Positions 18,254 through 27,816 of a stretch of DNA of 64,000 nucleotides are shown one piece after another. Location: assembly GCF_013201075.1 (NCBI RefSeq), contig NZ_CP053708.1, positions 4,655,501 to 4,719,500 on the forward strand, in the 5' to 3' direction. A program made the translations under genes and the position numbers. This DNA comes from Lichenicola cladoniae. GTDB taxonomy: Bacteria; Pseudomonadota; Alphaproteobacteria; Acetobacterales; Acetobacteraceae. The notes beneath the pieces are model-generated. The model worked only from the letters and a program-made list of their open reading frames with translations. It searched no databases and was not told where the DNA came from. Position 1 is the stretch's first letter. Each line of letters opens with the position of its first letter.

Positions 18254-19270
18254 GTGATGCCTGAAGACTCGTCATCCCTTCCCCCTGATTCACCCGAACT
18301 CGATCCTTCTGCTTCGGTCCCGGACCCGACCGACGACGTGTCGGACCGCGTAGCACGAGATGCCGGAGGACTGGTGCTCGTGTCCACGCCGATCGGCAAC
18401 CTCGGCGACATGACCCAGCGCGCCATCGAGTATCTGCAACAGGCCGACCTGGTACTGTGCGAAGACACCCGGACGACCGCCCGGCTGTTCTCTGCAAAGC
18501 ATATCTCCGCTCGCACCGAAGCGTTGCATGAGCACAATGAGCGGCAGCGCATTCCCGCCCTGCTGGACATGCTCCGGGCCGGACGGCGTATCGCCCTGGT
18601 CTCCGACGCAGGCACGCCGCTGGTGTCCGATCCGGGCTTCCGGCTGGTCCGCGCGGCGATCGAGCAGGGCATCCATGTCACCGCGGCACCCGGCGTGAAC
18701 GCGGCGATCACCGCGCTGACCCTGTCCGGCCTGCCGCCGCATCCGTTCCTGTTCTTGGGGTTCTCGCCGCCACGCTCCGCCGCCCGCCGCGAGACGTTCG
18801 GCCGGCTGCTGGCCGCGGAACGTGCAGGATTGTCGGCAACGCTGATCTGGCACGAGGCGCCGCACCGGCTGGCGGAGATGCTGGCCGACCTGCACGCCGT
18901 GTTCGGCACACGCGATGCCGCCGTGGCCCGCGAGTTGACCAAGCGGTTCGAGGAGGTCCGGCGCGGCACGCTGGACGTGCTGGCAGCGCACTACGCGACC
19001 AACCAGCCCCGTGGCGAAATCACCGTCCTGATCGGGCCTGCACCGGAGGATTCCGGCGATGCGGGCGGACTCGACGAACGGTTGCGGGCGGCACTCGCCA
19101 CCCACTCGGTCAAGGATGCCGCGACCCTGGTGGCGGCGGTGGTGAGCCTGCCACGCCGGGTGGTCTATGCGCGGGCAATGGAACTGGCGGCAGACGCTGC
19201 GGCACTGGCAGCCTCTTCGGACGACGAGCCCGAAGAACCGGTGGAGGACGATGCCGGCGCCACGAGCTGA
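18254..19270 (+). CDS. rsmI: 16S rRNA (cytidine(1402)-2'-O)-methyltransferase
   Basis: A SAM-dependent SPOUT-unrelated (tetrapyrrole methylase-fold) enzyme that modifies C1402 in the ribosomal P site. 338 residues, starting GTG-ATG at 18254/18257. GGLVLVSTPIGNLGDMTQRA, CEDTRTTARLF, HEHNERQRIPALL, SDAGTPLVSDPG and FLGFSPPRS are diagnostic. The N-terminal ~35 residues are an acidic extension and the C-terminal tail is Glu/Asp-rich. The last 106 nt overlap the end of nagA on the opposite strand. yraN, a frequent neighbour, is absent. Confidence 0.96.
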   Translation: MMPEDSSSLPPDSPELDPSASVPDPTDDVSDRVARDAGGLVLVSTPIGNLGDMTQRAIEYLQQADLVLCEDTRTTARLFSAKHISARTEALHEHNERQRIPALLDMLRAGRRIALVSDAGTPLVSDPGFRLVRAAIEQGIHVTAAPGVNAAITALTLSGLPPHPFLFLGFSPPRSAARRETFGRLLAAERAGLSATLIWHEAPHRLAEMLADLHAVFGTRDAAVARELTKRFEEVRRGTLDVLAAHYATNQPRGEITVLIGPAPEDSGDAGGLDERLRAALATHSVKDAATLVAAVVSLPRRVVYARAMELAADAAALAASSDDEPEEPVEDDAGATS

Positions 19271-20421
19271 GGCAGTTCGACACCACGGCGCCAGCAGCGC
19301 TGGCACGTCAGCTCGTTATCGAGCAGCACCAGGTCGGCAGCACGCCCGGCTTCCAGCCGGCCATGCGTCCGCTCCATGCGCATGAACCTGGCCGGGTAGA
19401 GGCTGGCCATGCGCAGTGCTTCCTCGACCGGGATGTCCAGGTCGAATGCGGCATGGGCGACGGCGCGGTCCATGGTCAGGTCCGAGCCGGCCAGGGTCCC
19501 GTCGGCCAGGGTCAACCGCCCATCCTCGCGACGCACGGTACGGCCGTTCAGCAGGAACTCGTCCTCGTCGTCGTCGAGCTCGATCCCGGCCAGCGGCATC
19601 GCGTCCGTCACCAGCATCAGCCGCCCCGGCAGGCGCTTCGACGCCAGGGCGATCCGCAGCATGACCGGGTCGACATGGTGCAGGTCGGCAATCAGCCCGG
19701 CCCAGATCTCGCCGCGTTCCAGCGCCGCACCGACCAGGCCCGGCGCGCGGCCGGTCATCTGCGACATGGCGTTGAAAAGATGGGTGACGCCGGTGGCGCC
19801 GGCGTCGATTGCGGCAAACACGGTATCCGCATCGGCATCGCTATGGCCGAGACTTACGGTGACGCCTGCACGTACCAGCCGCTCGATCTGTTCCGGCGAT
19901 ACGATTTCAGGTGCCACCGTGAGCAGAAGATGCTCGATCCCTGACTCGAGGATCAGCACCATGTCCTCCTCGCCCATCGGGCGGATCAGTGCCGGATCGT
20001 GCGCACCACGGCGGGCCGGACTAAGGAACGGACCTTCCAGATGCAGGCCGGCTATCCCCGGCGTGCCAGCCTCGATCGCCGCCTGGACCGCACCGATCGC
20101 CGCCCTCATCGCATCCGGGCGATCCGTGATGAAGGTAGGCAGCAATGCTGTCGATCCGTGCCTTGCATGCGCGGAGGCGATCGTGTTCAGCCCTTCAGGG
20201 CTGGGATCCTCGTTGAACAGCACGCCGCCGCCGCCATTGACCTGCACATCGACGAAGCCTGGCACCAGCAAGCCTTCGAGCCGCTGCATGCGCGTGTCAC
20301 GAGGCAGTGATGCCATCGGCGCAAAGCCGATGATCCTGTCGTCTGCCAGCAGCAGGGCATGATCGACCAGCGTCGTGTCGCCGGTGAAGATGCGCGCACC
20401 GACCAGAGCTATCTGGAACAT
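19165..20421 (-). CDS. nagA: N-acetylglucosamine-6-phosphate deacetylase
   Basis: An amidohydrolase-fold enzyme that deacetylates GlcNAc-6-P for amino-sugar recycling. 418 residues from ATG 20421. Metal and active-site blocks: PGFVDVQVNGGGG, GLHLEGPFLSPARRGAH, SLGHSDAD, VTHLFNAMSQM and the catalytic D in VTDAMPLAG. The final ~35 residues (Ser/Ala-rich, SSSTGSSGSSSEEAAS) are a low-complexity tail read antisense to the rsmI 3' end and are longer than usual for the family. No nagB or GlcNAc transporter is adjacent. Confidence 0.95.
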   Translation of the reverse strand: MFQIALVGARIFTGDTTLVDHALLLADDRIIGFAPMASLPRDTRMQRLEGLLVPGFVDVQVNGGGGVLFNEDPSPEGLNTIASAHARHGSTALLPTFITDRPDAMRAAIGAVQAAIEAGTPGIAGLHLEGPFLSPARRGAHDPALIRPMGEEDMVLILESGIEHLLLTVAPEIVSPEQIERLVRAGVTVSLGHSDADADTVFAAIDAGATGVTHLFNAMSQMTGRAPGLVGAALERGEIWAGLIADLHHVDPVMLRIALASKRLPGRLMLVTDAMPLAGIELDDDEDEFLLNGRTVRREDGRLTLADGTLAGSDLTMDRAVAHAAFDLDIPVEEALRMASLYPARFMRMERTHGRLEAGRAADLVLLDNELTCQRCWRRGVELPQLVAPASSSTGSSGSSSEEAASAAASAASSIARA

Positions 20422-20624
20422 CAACGAGACCCTGCAGCATGGCGCAGTGATAGCCAGATGATCGGCAGGATCGATTGCCTGGATGGCGGTGACAAGCACG
20501 TCATGACGGCACGATAAGCTCCTGGGGCACGCTCTCTAATATAGGGAGCCTATCACTGGACGTGCCGAATATCGAAGACGCAACCGCCGGAGCAGTCGCG
20601 CCTTCGGACAAACTATGAGTTGGA

Positions 20625-20807
20625 TCAGTCCTTTAGGACGTCCCGCACGGCATCCTTGCCCTTGCCGACACCTTCCTGGACGTGGCCACCGGCCTTCTCG
20701 ACCTTGCCTTCGGCTGCAAGCTTGTCGTTGCCGGTCACCTTGCCGGCGGCTTCCTTGAGGGTCCCCTTGATCTGGTGGCCGATGCCGCCAGCGCGATCCT
20801 TGTCCAT
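20625..20807 (-). CDS. CsbD family stress-response protein
   Basis: A 60-residue, highly charged, Gly/Lys-rich protein with the family pattern GHQIKGTLKEAAGKVTGNDKL-AAEGKVEKAGG. A good Shine-Dalgarno GGAGAGAACG precedes the ATG at 20807. CsbD-type proteins accumulate under general stress; their molecular role is unknown. It stands alone between nagA and lolA, with its own upstream spacer. Confidence 0.92.
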   Translation of the reverse strand: MDKDRAGGIGHQIKGTLKEAAGKVTGNDKLAAEGKVEKAGGHVQEGVGKGKDAVRDVLKD

Positions 20808-20892
20808 CGTTCTCTCCGGTCGGGAATAGTCCCGTCGAGATAACGATGTTGTCGCATATCGGTTCCGGCCGGGGTCCGGCTGGACGGAACCG

Positions 20893-21513
20893 TCAGGGTT
20901 CGACCTTGGTATCGAACAGCTTCTGCTCGATCGGCATGCCGACAGTCAGGTCGAACAGGTCGATCTGCGTCTCGCGTCCCTGCGCGTCGATCACGCTCCA
21001 CGCCTTCAACGACAACGGAGCGTCGGCGAGCACCAGCGTCAGGCTGCCGTCGCCGGGGCTCGCGGTGCGCACCAGGGTCGCCTGCACGATCCCGTTCGCA
21101 TGACTGAACGCGGTCACCGTCACGTCGCCCGCAAGGCTCAGGTTCGGGCGCAGGAGCAGCCCGAGCGGGGTCTTGTCGAGCGGGATCTCGGTCGTCTGCT
21201 TGAGCTCGCTGTCGGTGAACACGAGCCGCCCGTTGCCCGCGACCAGCAGCAACGGACTTGGCTTGTCATAGGCAAAGCGCATCCGCCCGGGACGGTCCAG
21301 CCAAACGATCCCGGTGCTGCGCCGGCCATCCGGCGCGAGCTGCTGGAACCGGCCCTTCAGGGTGGTGATGCCGTTCAGGGTATCCTGGATACGGGCAACC
21401 CATCCCAGGTCGGCGGGGGTGAGCTGTGCCTGCCGGGCTGTCTGGGCCAGCGCGCCCGCAGCACCGGACATGGAGGAGATCAGCAACAAGGTCGGGAGCA
21501 GGAAGCGGCGCAT
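20893..21513 (-). CDS. lolA: Outer-membrane lipoprotein carrier protein LolA family
   Basis: A 206-residue periplasmic protein with a Sec signal peptide ending near ALAQ (residue ~24). ITTLKGRFQQLAPDGRRSTGIVWLDRPGRMRFAYDKPSP is the characteristic LolA opening, and ETQIDLFDLTVG the C-terminal beta region. LolA ferries lipoproteins from LolCDE to the outer membrane. No lolCDE, ftsK or lolB gene is adjacent here, unlike many alphaproteobacteria. Confidence 0.9.
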   Translation of the reverse strand: MRRFLLPTLLLISSMSGAAGALAQTARQAQLTPADLGWVARIQDTLNGITTLKGRFQQLAPDGRRSTGIVWLDRPGRMRFAYDKPSPLLLVAGNGRLVFTDSELKQTTEIPLDKTPLGLLLRPNLSLAGDVTVTAFSHANGIVQATLVRTASPGDGSLTLVLADAPLSLKAWSVIDAQGRETQIDLFDLTVGMPIEQKLFDTKVEP

Positions 21514-21556
21514 GGGACCACCTTCTATCCCGCCGGCGCATGCTTGACGATACGCC

Positions 21557-22513
21557 TCAGGCAGATCCGATCAGCACCCCGGCCGCGAAGACCAGGCCGC
21601 CGCCGAACAGGATCTGGATCGCCGCCGACAGGAAAGGCGTGTCCTGGTAGCGCCACCGGATCCAGGAAATGATCGCGAGCTCGACCACCACCACCACACC
21701 GGCGACTGCGAGCGCATCGTTGAAGTTCGAGATCAGGAACGGCAGCGTATGGCCGATGCCGCCCAGCGTGGTCATCAGCCCGCAGATCACCCCGCGCAGT
21801 AGCGGTGCGCCGCGCCCTGAGAGCTTGCCGTCGTCGGACAACGCCTCCGCAAAGCCCATCGAAATGCCGGCACCGACCGAGGCCGCGATACCCACCAGGA
21901 AAGCATTCCACGGCAGGTGCGTCGCGAACGCTGCCGCGAACACCGGCGCGAGCGTCGAGACCGAGCCGTCCATGAGCCCGACCAAGCCGGGCTGCACCAC
22001 CTGCAGCACGAAGCGCCGGCGCGCATCGTCATCCTCGATTTCGCGCTTGCTGGCCGGAAGCCGCTTCAGCTCGATCGCACCGGCCGCCTGTTCATGGGCG
22101 TCCTCGGCCATGGCCAGGTCGCCCAGCAGCTTGCGGATCGCCGGATCGGACGAGCGGCCTGCCGCCTGCCGATAGAAGCGGGCAGCATCGAGTTCCATCT
22201 GTCTCGCATGCCGGCGCATCGCCTCGATGCCTTGCCGCTGCACCTGCCACGGTGCCCGGCGCTGGACGAAGCCGGCGACATCCTGCCGTCGCACCATCGG
22301 GATATGGTCACCGAAGCGGCTGGCATACAGGTCGATCAGCCGCTGCCGATGCTGCTGCTCCTCGACGGCCATCTCGGTAAAAATCCCCGCGCTGTCGGGG
22401 TAGTTTGCGCGAAGCTGATGCGAGAAGTCGGCGTAGACGCGCCCATCCTCTTCCTCGCTGGCAATTGCCAGAGCAAGAATCTCGCCTTCGGTCAGATCAT
22501 CGAATTTCCGCAT
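21557..22513 (-). CDS. mbfA: Membrane-bound ferritin, ferritin-like domain plus VIT1/CCC1 transporter (MbfA type)
   Basis: A 318-residue fusion. Residues 1-165 form a ferritin-like di-iron domain (EEEDGRVYADFSHQ, VEEQQHRQRLIDLY, MELDAARFYRQAA, AEDAHEQAAG). Residues 170-318 form a VIT1-type module with the typical VQPGLVGLMDGSVSTLAPVFAAAF, GISMGFAEALSDDGKL and three to four further membrane segments. In rhizobia MbfA exports iron and protects against acid and peroxide stress. A 17-bp palindrome lies about 50 nt upstream of the start. ATG 22513 lacks a strong Shine-Dalgarno. Confidence 0.93.
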   Translation of the reverse strand: MRKFDDLTEGEILALAIASEEEDGRVYADFSHQLRANYPDSAGIFTEMAVEEQQHRQRLIDLYASRFGDHIPMVRRQDVAGFVQRRAPWQVQRQGIEAMRRHARQMELDAARFYRQAAGRSSDPAIRKLLGDLAMAEDAHEQAAGAIELKRLPASKREIEDDDARRRFVLQVVQPGLVGLMDGSVSTLAPVFAAAFATHLPWNAFLVGIAASVGAGISMGFAEALSDDGKLSGRGAPLLRGVICGLMTTLGGIGHTLPFLISNFNDALAVAGVVVVVELAIISWIRWRYQDTPFLSAAIQILFGGGLVFAAGVLIGSA

Positions 22514-22562
22514 AGCGAAGTAATTGCCGTTGCGGACAAACTTTTCAAGTCACGTTAACTCA

Positions 22563-22579
22563 TTGCAACTGCTTCGCAA
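22563..22579. promoter_or_regulatory. Putative iron-responsive operator upstream of mbfA
   Basis: TTGCAACTGCTTCGCAA, a near-palindrome with TTGC...GCAA ends, lies 50 bp upstream of the mbfA start. It resembles the alphaproteobacterial Fur/Mur-type box (TTGCAAAT-NN-TTTGCAA, two differences as I recall that pattern) and loosely the Irr iron-control element. mbfA is iron-regulated in related bacteria, so an operator here makes sense, but which regulator binds cannot be told. Confidence 0.4.
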
Positions 22580-22600
22580 AAACGATTTCTCTTGTAATAA

Positions 22601-22621
22601 TGCGATCTGTTCTCGATCGCA
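22601..22621 (-). terminator. Palindrome downstream of purH, possible terminator
   Basis: TGCGATC (22601-22607) and GATCGCA (22615-22621) form a perfect 7-bp stem with a seven-base loop. On the minus strand it follows the purH stop by 25 nt and is followed by TTATTA rather than a true T run. It could be a weak purH terminator or a protein site in the mbfA promoter. Confidence 0.3.
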
Positions 22622-22646
22622 CGCTTGCAGCGGAACGGTCTCGCTC

Positions 22647-24221
22647 TCAATGGCGGAAGTGACGCATCCCGGTAAACACCATCGCCACGCCGGCCTTGTC
22701 GGCGGCGGCGATGATCTCGGCATCGCGGATCGAGCCACCCGGCTGGATCACCGCGGTGGCCCCGGCCTCGATCGCGATCTCGAGTCCGTCGACGAACGGG
22801 AAGAAGGCGTCCGATGCGACCACGCTACCCTCGGTCAGCCGGCCTTCGAGCCCTGCTGCCTTGGCGGCCTCGGCACTCTTCGACGCGGCGATGCGGGCGG
22901 AGTCCACGCGGCTCATCTGGCCGGCACCAACCCCGACGGTCGCACCGTCCTTCACGTAGACGATCGCATTCGACTTCACGTGCTTGGCGACGCGGAACGC
23001 GATGATCAGATCGGCCAGCTCGGCATCCGTCGGCGCCCGCCTAGTCACCACCTTCAGGTCGCCGGGACTGCCATTGTCGCGGGTCTGGGCCAGGAAGCCG
23101 CCGGCCACGCTCTTGATCTGTACCGCTGGTGCCGAGGGGTCCGGCATGGCACCGGTCAGCAGCAGCCGCAGGTTCTTCTTGGCCGCCAGCACCAGCCTGG
23201 CGGCGTCGGTGGCGTCCGGCGCCACGATCACCTCGGTGAAGATCTTGACGATCCGCAGGGCGGCTGCCTCGTCCAGGGTGCGATTGACCGCGACGATCCC
23301 GCCGAATGCCGAAACCGGGTCGCAACGCAGGGCCAGGTCCCAGGCCGTCTCGAGATCGGCGGCGGTGGCGACGCCGCAGGGATTGGCGTGCTTCACGATC
23401 ACCACGGCCGGGTGCTCGAACTCGGCGACGGCCTCGAAGGCGGCATCGGTGTCGTTGAGGTTGTTGTAGGAAAGCGCCTTGCCCTGGATCTGGGTAGCGG
23501 TGGCGATGCCGGGACGTCCGCTGCCGTCGGTGTAGAAGGCTGCTTTCTGGTGCGGGTTCTCGCCGTAGCGCAGCGCTTCGGCACGGGTGCCGCCAACCAC
23601 CATGCGTACCGGCAACAGGTCGCCGCGCTCGGCGCTGAACCAGGCGGTGATGGCGGCATCATACGTCGCGGTGCGGGCGTAGGCGGTGCCGGCCCAGGAA
23701 CGGCGATCGGCCAAGGTGGTGCCGCGCAACGTCTTCACGCTGTCGATCAGTGCCTGATATTGCGTGGGATCGGTCAGTATCGCGACATGCGGATGGTTCT
23801 TGGCGGCCGCGCGGATCAGCGCCGGGCCGCCGATATCGATCTTCTCGATGCAGTCGGCGACATCAGCACCCGACGCCACGGTCGCCTCGAACGGGTAGAG
23901 GTTGACGCACACCAGGTCGATCGGCGCGATCGAGTGTTGATCCATCTGCGCCACGTGCTCGGGGAGGTCGCGACGGCCCAGGATGCCGCCATGGATCTGC
24001 GGCACCAGGGTTTTCACCCGCCCGTCCAGGATCTCCGGGAAGCCGGTATGGTCCGACACCTCGATCACCGTGAGGCCGGCATCGCGCAACGCCTTGGCCG
24101 AGCCGCCGGTCGAGAGCAGTTCGGCGCCATGTGCTGCCAGGGCCTTCGCCAGTTCGACCAGCCCGGTCTTGTCCGAAACGGAAAGTAGGGCGCGCCGGAT
24201 CGGCAGGATGTCGGAAGTCAT
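22647..24221 (-). CDS. purH: Bifunctional AICAR formyltransferase / IMP cyclohydrolase
   Basis: Catalyses the last two steps of purine synthesis. 524 residues. The N-terminal MGS-like cyclohydrolase domain ([37 protein letters not shown]) covers ~1-200. The transformylase domain follows, with [25 protein letters not shown] and the catalytic KHANPCGVA. The C-terminal [17 protein letters not shown] and [10 protein letters not shown] are also canonical. ATG 24221 gives [15 protein letters not shown]; the upstream in-frame extension is rejected. It lies 47 nt after ptsI on the same strand. Confidence 0.97.
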   Translation of the reverse strand: MTSDILPIRRALLSVSDKTGLVELAKALAAHGAELLSTGGSAKALRDAGLTVIEVSDHTGFPEILDGRVKTLVPQIHGGILGRRDLPEHVAQMDQHSIAPIDLVCVNLYPFEATVASGADVADCIEKIDIGGPALIRAAAKNHPHVAILTDPTQYQALIDSVKTLRGTTLADRRSWAGTAYARTATYDAAITAWFSAERGDLLPVRMVVGGTRAEALRYGENPHQKAAFYTDGSGRPGIATATQIQGKALSYNNLNDTDAAFEAVAEFEHPAVVIVKHANPCGVATAADLETAWDLALRCDPVSAFGGIVAVNRTLDEAAALRIVKIFTEVIVAPDATDAARLVLAAKKNLRLLLTGAMPDPSAPAVQIKSVAGGFLAQTRDNGSPGDLKVVTRRAPTDAELADLIIAFRVAKHVKSNAIVYVKDGATVGVGAGQMSRVDSARIAASKSAEAAKAAGLEGRLTEGSVVASDAFFPFVDGLEIAIEAGATAVIQPGGSIRDAEIIAAADKAGVAMVFTGMRHFRH

Positions 24222-24268
24222 GGTGCTGGGTCCTATCCCGGGTCGGGCAAGCGGGGTGCAGGCGGGGC

Positions 24269-26161
24269 TTATCTCGCCGCGAACTCGGTGAGAAGGCGTG
24301 AGATGTGGTGCGGGTCGCTCTCCTCCATCACGCGCCGCGCAAGCCTGCGGCATTCATCCAGCGCCGCCTGCCGCACCACCTGCTTCACGCGCGGGATCGC
24401 CGAGGCGTTCATGCTGAACGAGCGCAGGCCCATGCCCATCAGCAATGGCACCACCAGCGGATTGCCGGCGATCTCGCCGCAGAGCGATACCGGCCGGCGC
24501 AGGCGCAGCGCGGCATCGGTGGCGTGGCCGATCAGCCGCAGCACCGCCGGATGCAGCGGGTCGTAAAGCGACGCGACGTCGTTCGAGGCGCGGTCCACCG
24601 CGAGCGTGTACATGGTGAGGTCGTTGGTGCCGATCGCCAGGAACTCGGCCTCGAGCGCCAGCGTCTCGGCGCCCAGTGCCGCGGCCGGGGTCTCGATCAT
24701 GATGCCGAGCTGCGGCAGCTTGTCGGGCAGGCGGACACCGCGGCGTCGCAGGCGCCGTACAACACGGTCATAGATCTCGCGTGCCATACGCAGCTCGGCC
24801 AGGGTGGTGACCATCGGCAGCAGGATGCGCACGTGTCCGTCACGGGCAGCGCGCAGGATCGCCGCCAGCTGGGTTTCCATCACCAGCGGATTCTGCAGGA
24901 GCAGTCGCAGCCCGCGCAGGCCGAGGGCGGGGTTGAGATCGGTGGTTCCGGTGAAGAAACCCACCGAACTCAAGGCTTCGCTTTGTTTCTCGCCGCCCCA
25001 GTCCAGCAGGCGGATGGTGGTGCACTCGCCGCCCATGGCGTCGATGATGCTGCGATAGGCCTCTTCCTGTTCGAGTTCGTCGGGCAGGGTGTCGGCATTG
25101 ATGAACAGGAACTCGGTGCGCAGCAGGCCGATCCCGGCCGCACCGGCCTGGGCGATCAGCGGCAGCTCGGCCGGCAGTTCCAGGTTCGCCTGCAGCTCGA
25201 CCGCCTCGCCGCCCGTGAGCTTGGCCGGCAGCCGGCGCAATCGCCCGAGCCGCTGCCGCTCCTTGGCGTATGACACCACGTCCCGGCGCGCCGTCTGGAT
25301 GCTGTCGGGACTGGGATCGAGGGTGACCAGACCGGCACCGCCATCGACCACGATCTGGCAGCCGGCACGGGCCTGCGCGGTGATCCCGGCGACCCCGAGC
25401 ACGGCGGGAATCCCCAAAGCGCGCAGCATGATCGCCGTATGATCTGCGGTGCCGCCATCATCCATCACCACCCCGGCGATCCGGGCCGGGTCGATCAGGG
25501 CGGCATCCGAGGGACGCAGCTGCTCGGTGACCAGGATGACCCCGGCCGGCAGCTTGGCGAAGGAACGGAACGGTGCGCGGGTCAGGTTGCGGATCAGCCG
25601 GCGGCCAATCTCGCGCACTTCCTCGGCGCGACGCAGGGCGGCAGCGGCCTCCTCGCCATCGAGCGCCACGGCACCGGGCAGGCGTGACGGGGTGAGCAGC
25701 TGGGCCAATGCCTCGGCTTCCACCATCACCGCGGCTTCGGCGTTCAGCTTCTCCCTGACGATCCGGGCAGCGGCGTTCCGCAACAGCCGGGACGGTCCGA
25801 GCATCTGGCGATAGACGTCGAGCAGTGGCGCGATCTCGGCCTGGCTCTCCTCGGACAGGAAGGCGAGCCTGGATTTCAGTTTCTCGAGCTGGCGCAGCGA
25901 CCGTTGCACCGCCTCGTCGAGCCGCGCGGTCTCGAATGCGATTTCGGAGCTCTGCAGATTACGCGGAGCCACCGGCGCCGGGGCCTCGGCGGCGAAGGCG
26001 ACCGGACCGATGGCGATCCCGGGATAGATCCCCTGGCCCGAGAAACGTCGTTCCTGCACCGGCGTGGGGGCCGTAGCCCTGGCGCTGGCAGGCTTGGGGC
26101 CGGACGCCCTGGTTCTTGGCCGGGACGGAACCGATCTGCCGCTGTCGTCAGTCCTGCTCAT
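24269..26161 (-). CDS. ptsI: Phosphoenolpyruvate-protein phosphotransferase (PTS enzyme I)
   Basis: Enzyme I of the PTS: autophosphorylates from PEP and passes phosphate to HPr. 630 residues from ATG 26161. The phospho-histidine is H241 in [21 protein letters not shown]. The PEP-binding barrel follows, with [52 protein letters not shown] and the catalytic cysteine in [11 protein letters not shown] basic, disordered ~38-residue N-terminal extension precedes the EI-N domain; there is no GAF domain, so it is not EI-Ntr. The start overlaps the HPr stop by 14 nt. Confidence 0.95.
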   Translation of the reverse strand: MSRTDDSGRSVPSRPRTRASGPKPASARATAPTPVQERRFSGQGIYPGIAIGPVAFAAEAPAPVAPRNLQSSEIAFETARLDEAVQRSLRQLEKLKSRLAFLSEESQAEIAPLLDVYRQMLGPSRLLRNAAARIVREKLNAEAAVMVEAEALAQLLTPSRLPGAVALDGEEAAAALRRAEEVREIGRRLIRNLTRAPFRSFAKLPAGVILVTEQLRPSDAALIDPARIAGVVMDDGGTADHTAIMLRALGIPAVLGVAGITAQARAGCQIVVDGGAGLVTLDPSPDSIQTARRDVVSYAKERQRLGRLRRLPAKLTGGEAVELQANLELPAELPLIAQAGAAGIGLLRTEFLFINADTLPDELEQEEAYRSIIDAMGGECTTIRLLDWGGEKQSEALSSVGFFTGTTDLNPALGLRGLRLLLQNPLVMETQLAAILRAARDGHVRILLPMVTTLAELRMAREIYDRVVRRLRRRGVRLPDKLPQLGIMIETPAAALGAETLALEAEFLAIGTNDLTMYTLAVDRASNDVASLYDPLHPAVLRLIGHATDAALRLRRPVSLCGEIAGNPLVVPLLMGMGLRSFSMNASAIPRVKQVVRQAALDECRRLARRVMEESDPHHISRLLTEFAAR

Positions 26162-26477
26162 CGAAGCCAGCCTCGACCAGCGTGGCGAGCGCGTCGAGCG
26201 CTTCCTGCGCATCCCACCCGTCCGCCTCGGCCTGCAGGATGATGCTGGCGCCCCGGCCGGCGCCCAGCATCATCAGGCCCATGATCGAGCGTGCTGACAC
26301 CACCTGGCCGTCACGCGACACATCGACGGGGGTGTTGAAGCGCTCGGCCATCACCACGAACCGGGCAGCGGCGCGCGCGTGCAGGCCGCGCAGGTTGACG
26401 ATAGTGACGGTTCTGGTCAGCAGGTCGGGTTGTGAGGCCACCGGCTCGCGGTCCGGTTCGTTATCTGCAGTCGCCAT
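26148..26477 (-). CDS. ptsH: HPr family phosphocarrier protein
   Basis: A 109-residue phosphocarrier with the active-site histidine H33 in NLRGLHARAAARF and the regulatory serine S64 in ARSIMGLMML, the residue expected to be phosphorylated by HprK. An ~20-residue acidic N-terminal extension precedes the HPr core. It sits between EIIA and enzyme I in a regulatory PTS without any sugar permease, so it probably works in signalling rather than sugar uptake. Confidence 0.95.
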   Translation of the reverse strand: MATADNEPDREPVASQPDLLTRTVTIVNLRGLHARAAARFVVMAERFNTPVDVSRDGQVVSARSIMGLMMLGAGRGASIILQAEADGWDAQEALDALATLVEAGFDEQD

Positions 26478-26498
26478 ACGCGCCGAACCGCAGGCCGG

Positions 26499-26993
26499 TC
26501 AGCCGGCGACCGTGACGGGGCGTCTGCGGACCGGAGCGTCGATCACCGGTTCCAGGGCCGCGTCGATTGCCTTGCAGCACACGGCACCGCCGAGGCATGT
26601 CTCGGGCAGTCGCGAGGCAGCCGCGATGTATTTGCGGCCGGCTCCCTCGGCGATGTCGATGCATTCGTCCAGCGTGCGGTTCGAGCGGACCTTGGCCAGC
26701 TTGACCAGCATCGGCAGATTGACGCCGGCGATGACCTCGATGTCACCACGCTCCAGCATCGAGATCGCGAGATTCGAGGGCGTGCTGCCGAACATGTCGG
26801 TCAGCAGGATAACGCCGTCATCGTGATCGACTGCGACGATCGCGGCTTCGAGGTCGCGGCGGCGGGCCTGGATGTCGTCGTCGGCACCGATCGACAGGGT
26901 CGCCATCTGCTGCTGCTTGCCGACCACATGCTCCATGGCGGCGCGAAGTGATGCGCCGATATCGCCATGGGTGATCAGCACCAGGCCGATCAT
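26499..26993 (-). CDS. PTS system EIIA component, mannose/fructose (EIIA-Man) type
   Basis: A 164-residue cytosolic protein of the EIIA-Man fold. The phosphorylated histidine is H9 in LVLITHGDIGASL, and DGVILLTDMFGSTPSNLAISML is the second family signature. The last ~35 residues after VKLAKVRSNRTLDECIDIA form a Cys- and Arg-containing extension not seen in the minimal domain. First gene of the EIIA-HPr-EI cluster on the minus strand; no IIB, IIC or IID genes are present. Confidence 0.93.
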   Translation of the reverse strand: MIGLVLITHGDIGASLRAAMEHVVGKQQQMATLSIGADDDIQARRRDLEAAIVAVDHDDGVILLTDMFGSTPSNLAISMLERGDIEVIAGVNLPMLVKLAKVRSNRTLDECIDIAEGAGRKYIAAASRLPETCLGGAVCCKAIDAALEPVIDAPVRRRPVTVAG

Positions 26994-27315
26994 AGGATCG
27001 ATCCGGCCGGAGCCGTCCCGGTGGACGCATCCAGGGACGAACTGCCATCCGATACTGTCGCCTGATCTATTCGGCCGGGCAAACAGACGGACACCTGGTC
27101 CATGGACACTCTTTTCACCTGTTCCGAGCTAACCACAGCATTGTCCACGACATGTCCAGAAACAGTTCGTGCTCTGGCCGTGCTGCAACAGATCGGGCAG
27201 ACGGATTCAATGTGGGCAGGACCTCATGGATATGGTGCGGCAGAACGGGTTGCAGCGGATTCTTACGATGTGATCCATGTGTTACGCACGTGTCAGATAT
27301 GTATGATTTGCAATG
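26994..27315. other. 322-bp gap between hprK and the EIIA gene
   Basis: No convincing gene is seen on either strand. On the minus strand it separates hprK from EIIA, so it may hold the EIIA promoter; TGTCCA occurs twice near 27142 and 27152 and TGGACA near 27103. In several related bacteria rapZ occupies this position, but I see no RapZ-like peptide in any frame. The right part (27280-27320) is AT-richer than its surroundings. Confidence 0.5.
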
Positions 27316-27816
27316 TTATTGGGACGGACTAAGGCCACCGCACGAGAGCGACCTGCGCCCCGCCAGGCAGTCGAGGGCGATCTCGACCCGTAGCGGCGCC
27401 GAGGCGTGGAATGGCTCGGTCCGTATCATCGGCACGCCGAGCCCGGCGTGGTGGCCTGGGGTCGGCAGCCGGGCGGTTCCGCGATCAGAAGGTTGCTCGG
27501 TACGCCTCTCGTGCTCAGCCACGTTGTCCAGCGCCACGACCAGCAACAGCGGCACCGGGGCAACGTATGCCATCCGTAGCAGTCCGAGCCCGCGAACTTC
27601 GATCAGTCCGGCAAGCGCAGCCGGCGGCGAGATCAGTCCGGCCTCGATAATGACCTGGTCGTCTGCGACCAGTTCGAAGCCGCGATCGAGCAGGCGAAGC
27701 AGCAGATCGGATTTCCCGGCGCCGGGGCGACCAAGCAACAGTACGGCCTGGCCATGGAGCGCACCGCTGCTGCCATGGATCGTCAAAGGCGTTGAGCTTG
27801 CATGCAGGGTGGCCAT
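27316..27816 (-). CDS. hprK: HPr kinase/phosphorylase, short alphaproteobacterial form
   Basis: Phosphorylates or dephosphorylates HPr on its regulatory serine. 166 residues, only the catalytic C-terminal domain, as usual for alphaproteobacteria. The Walker A motif is GRPGAGKSD at residues 29-37 with K35, and the HprK signature GLIEVRGLGLL is at 70-80, both in the expected spacing. GAGGACC precedes the ATG at 27816. It is separated from the EIIA gene by a 322-bp gap, but the pathway link is clear because S64 of HPr is present. Confidence 0.93.
   Translation of the reverse strand: MATLHASSTPLTIHGSSGALHGQAVLLLGRPGAGKSDLLLRLLDRGFELVADDQVIIEAGLISPPAALAGLIEVRGLGLLRMAYVAPVPLLLVVALDNVAEHERRTEQPSDRGTARLPTPGHHAGLGVPMIRTEPFHASAPLRVEIALDCLAGRRSLSCGGLSPSQ

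Noticed and set aside
22524-24188. A 554-codon open frame antisense to purH
   Set aside because: purH is unmistakable on the other strand; the antisense translation is low-complexity Gly/Arg/His-rich text without motifs.
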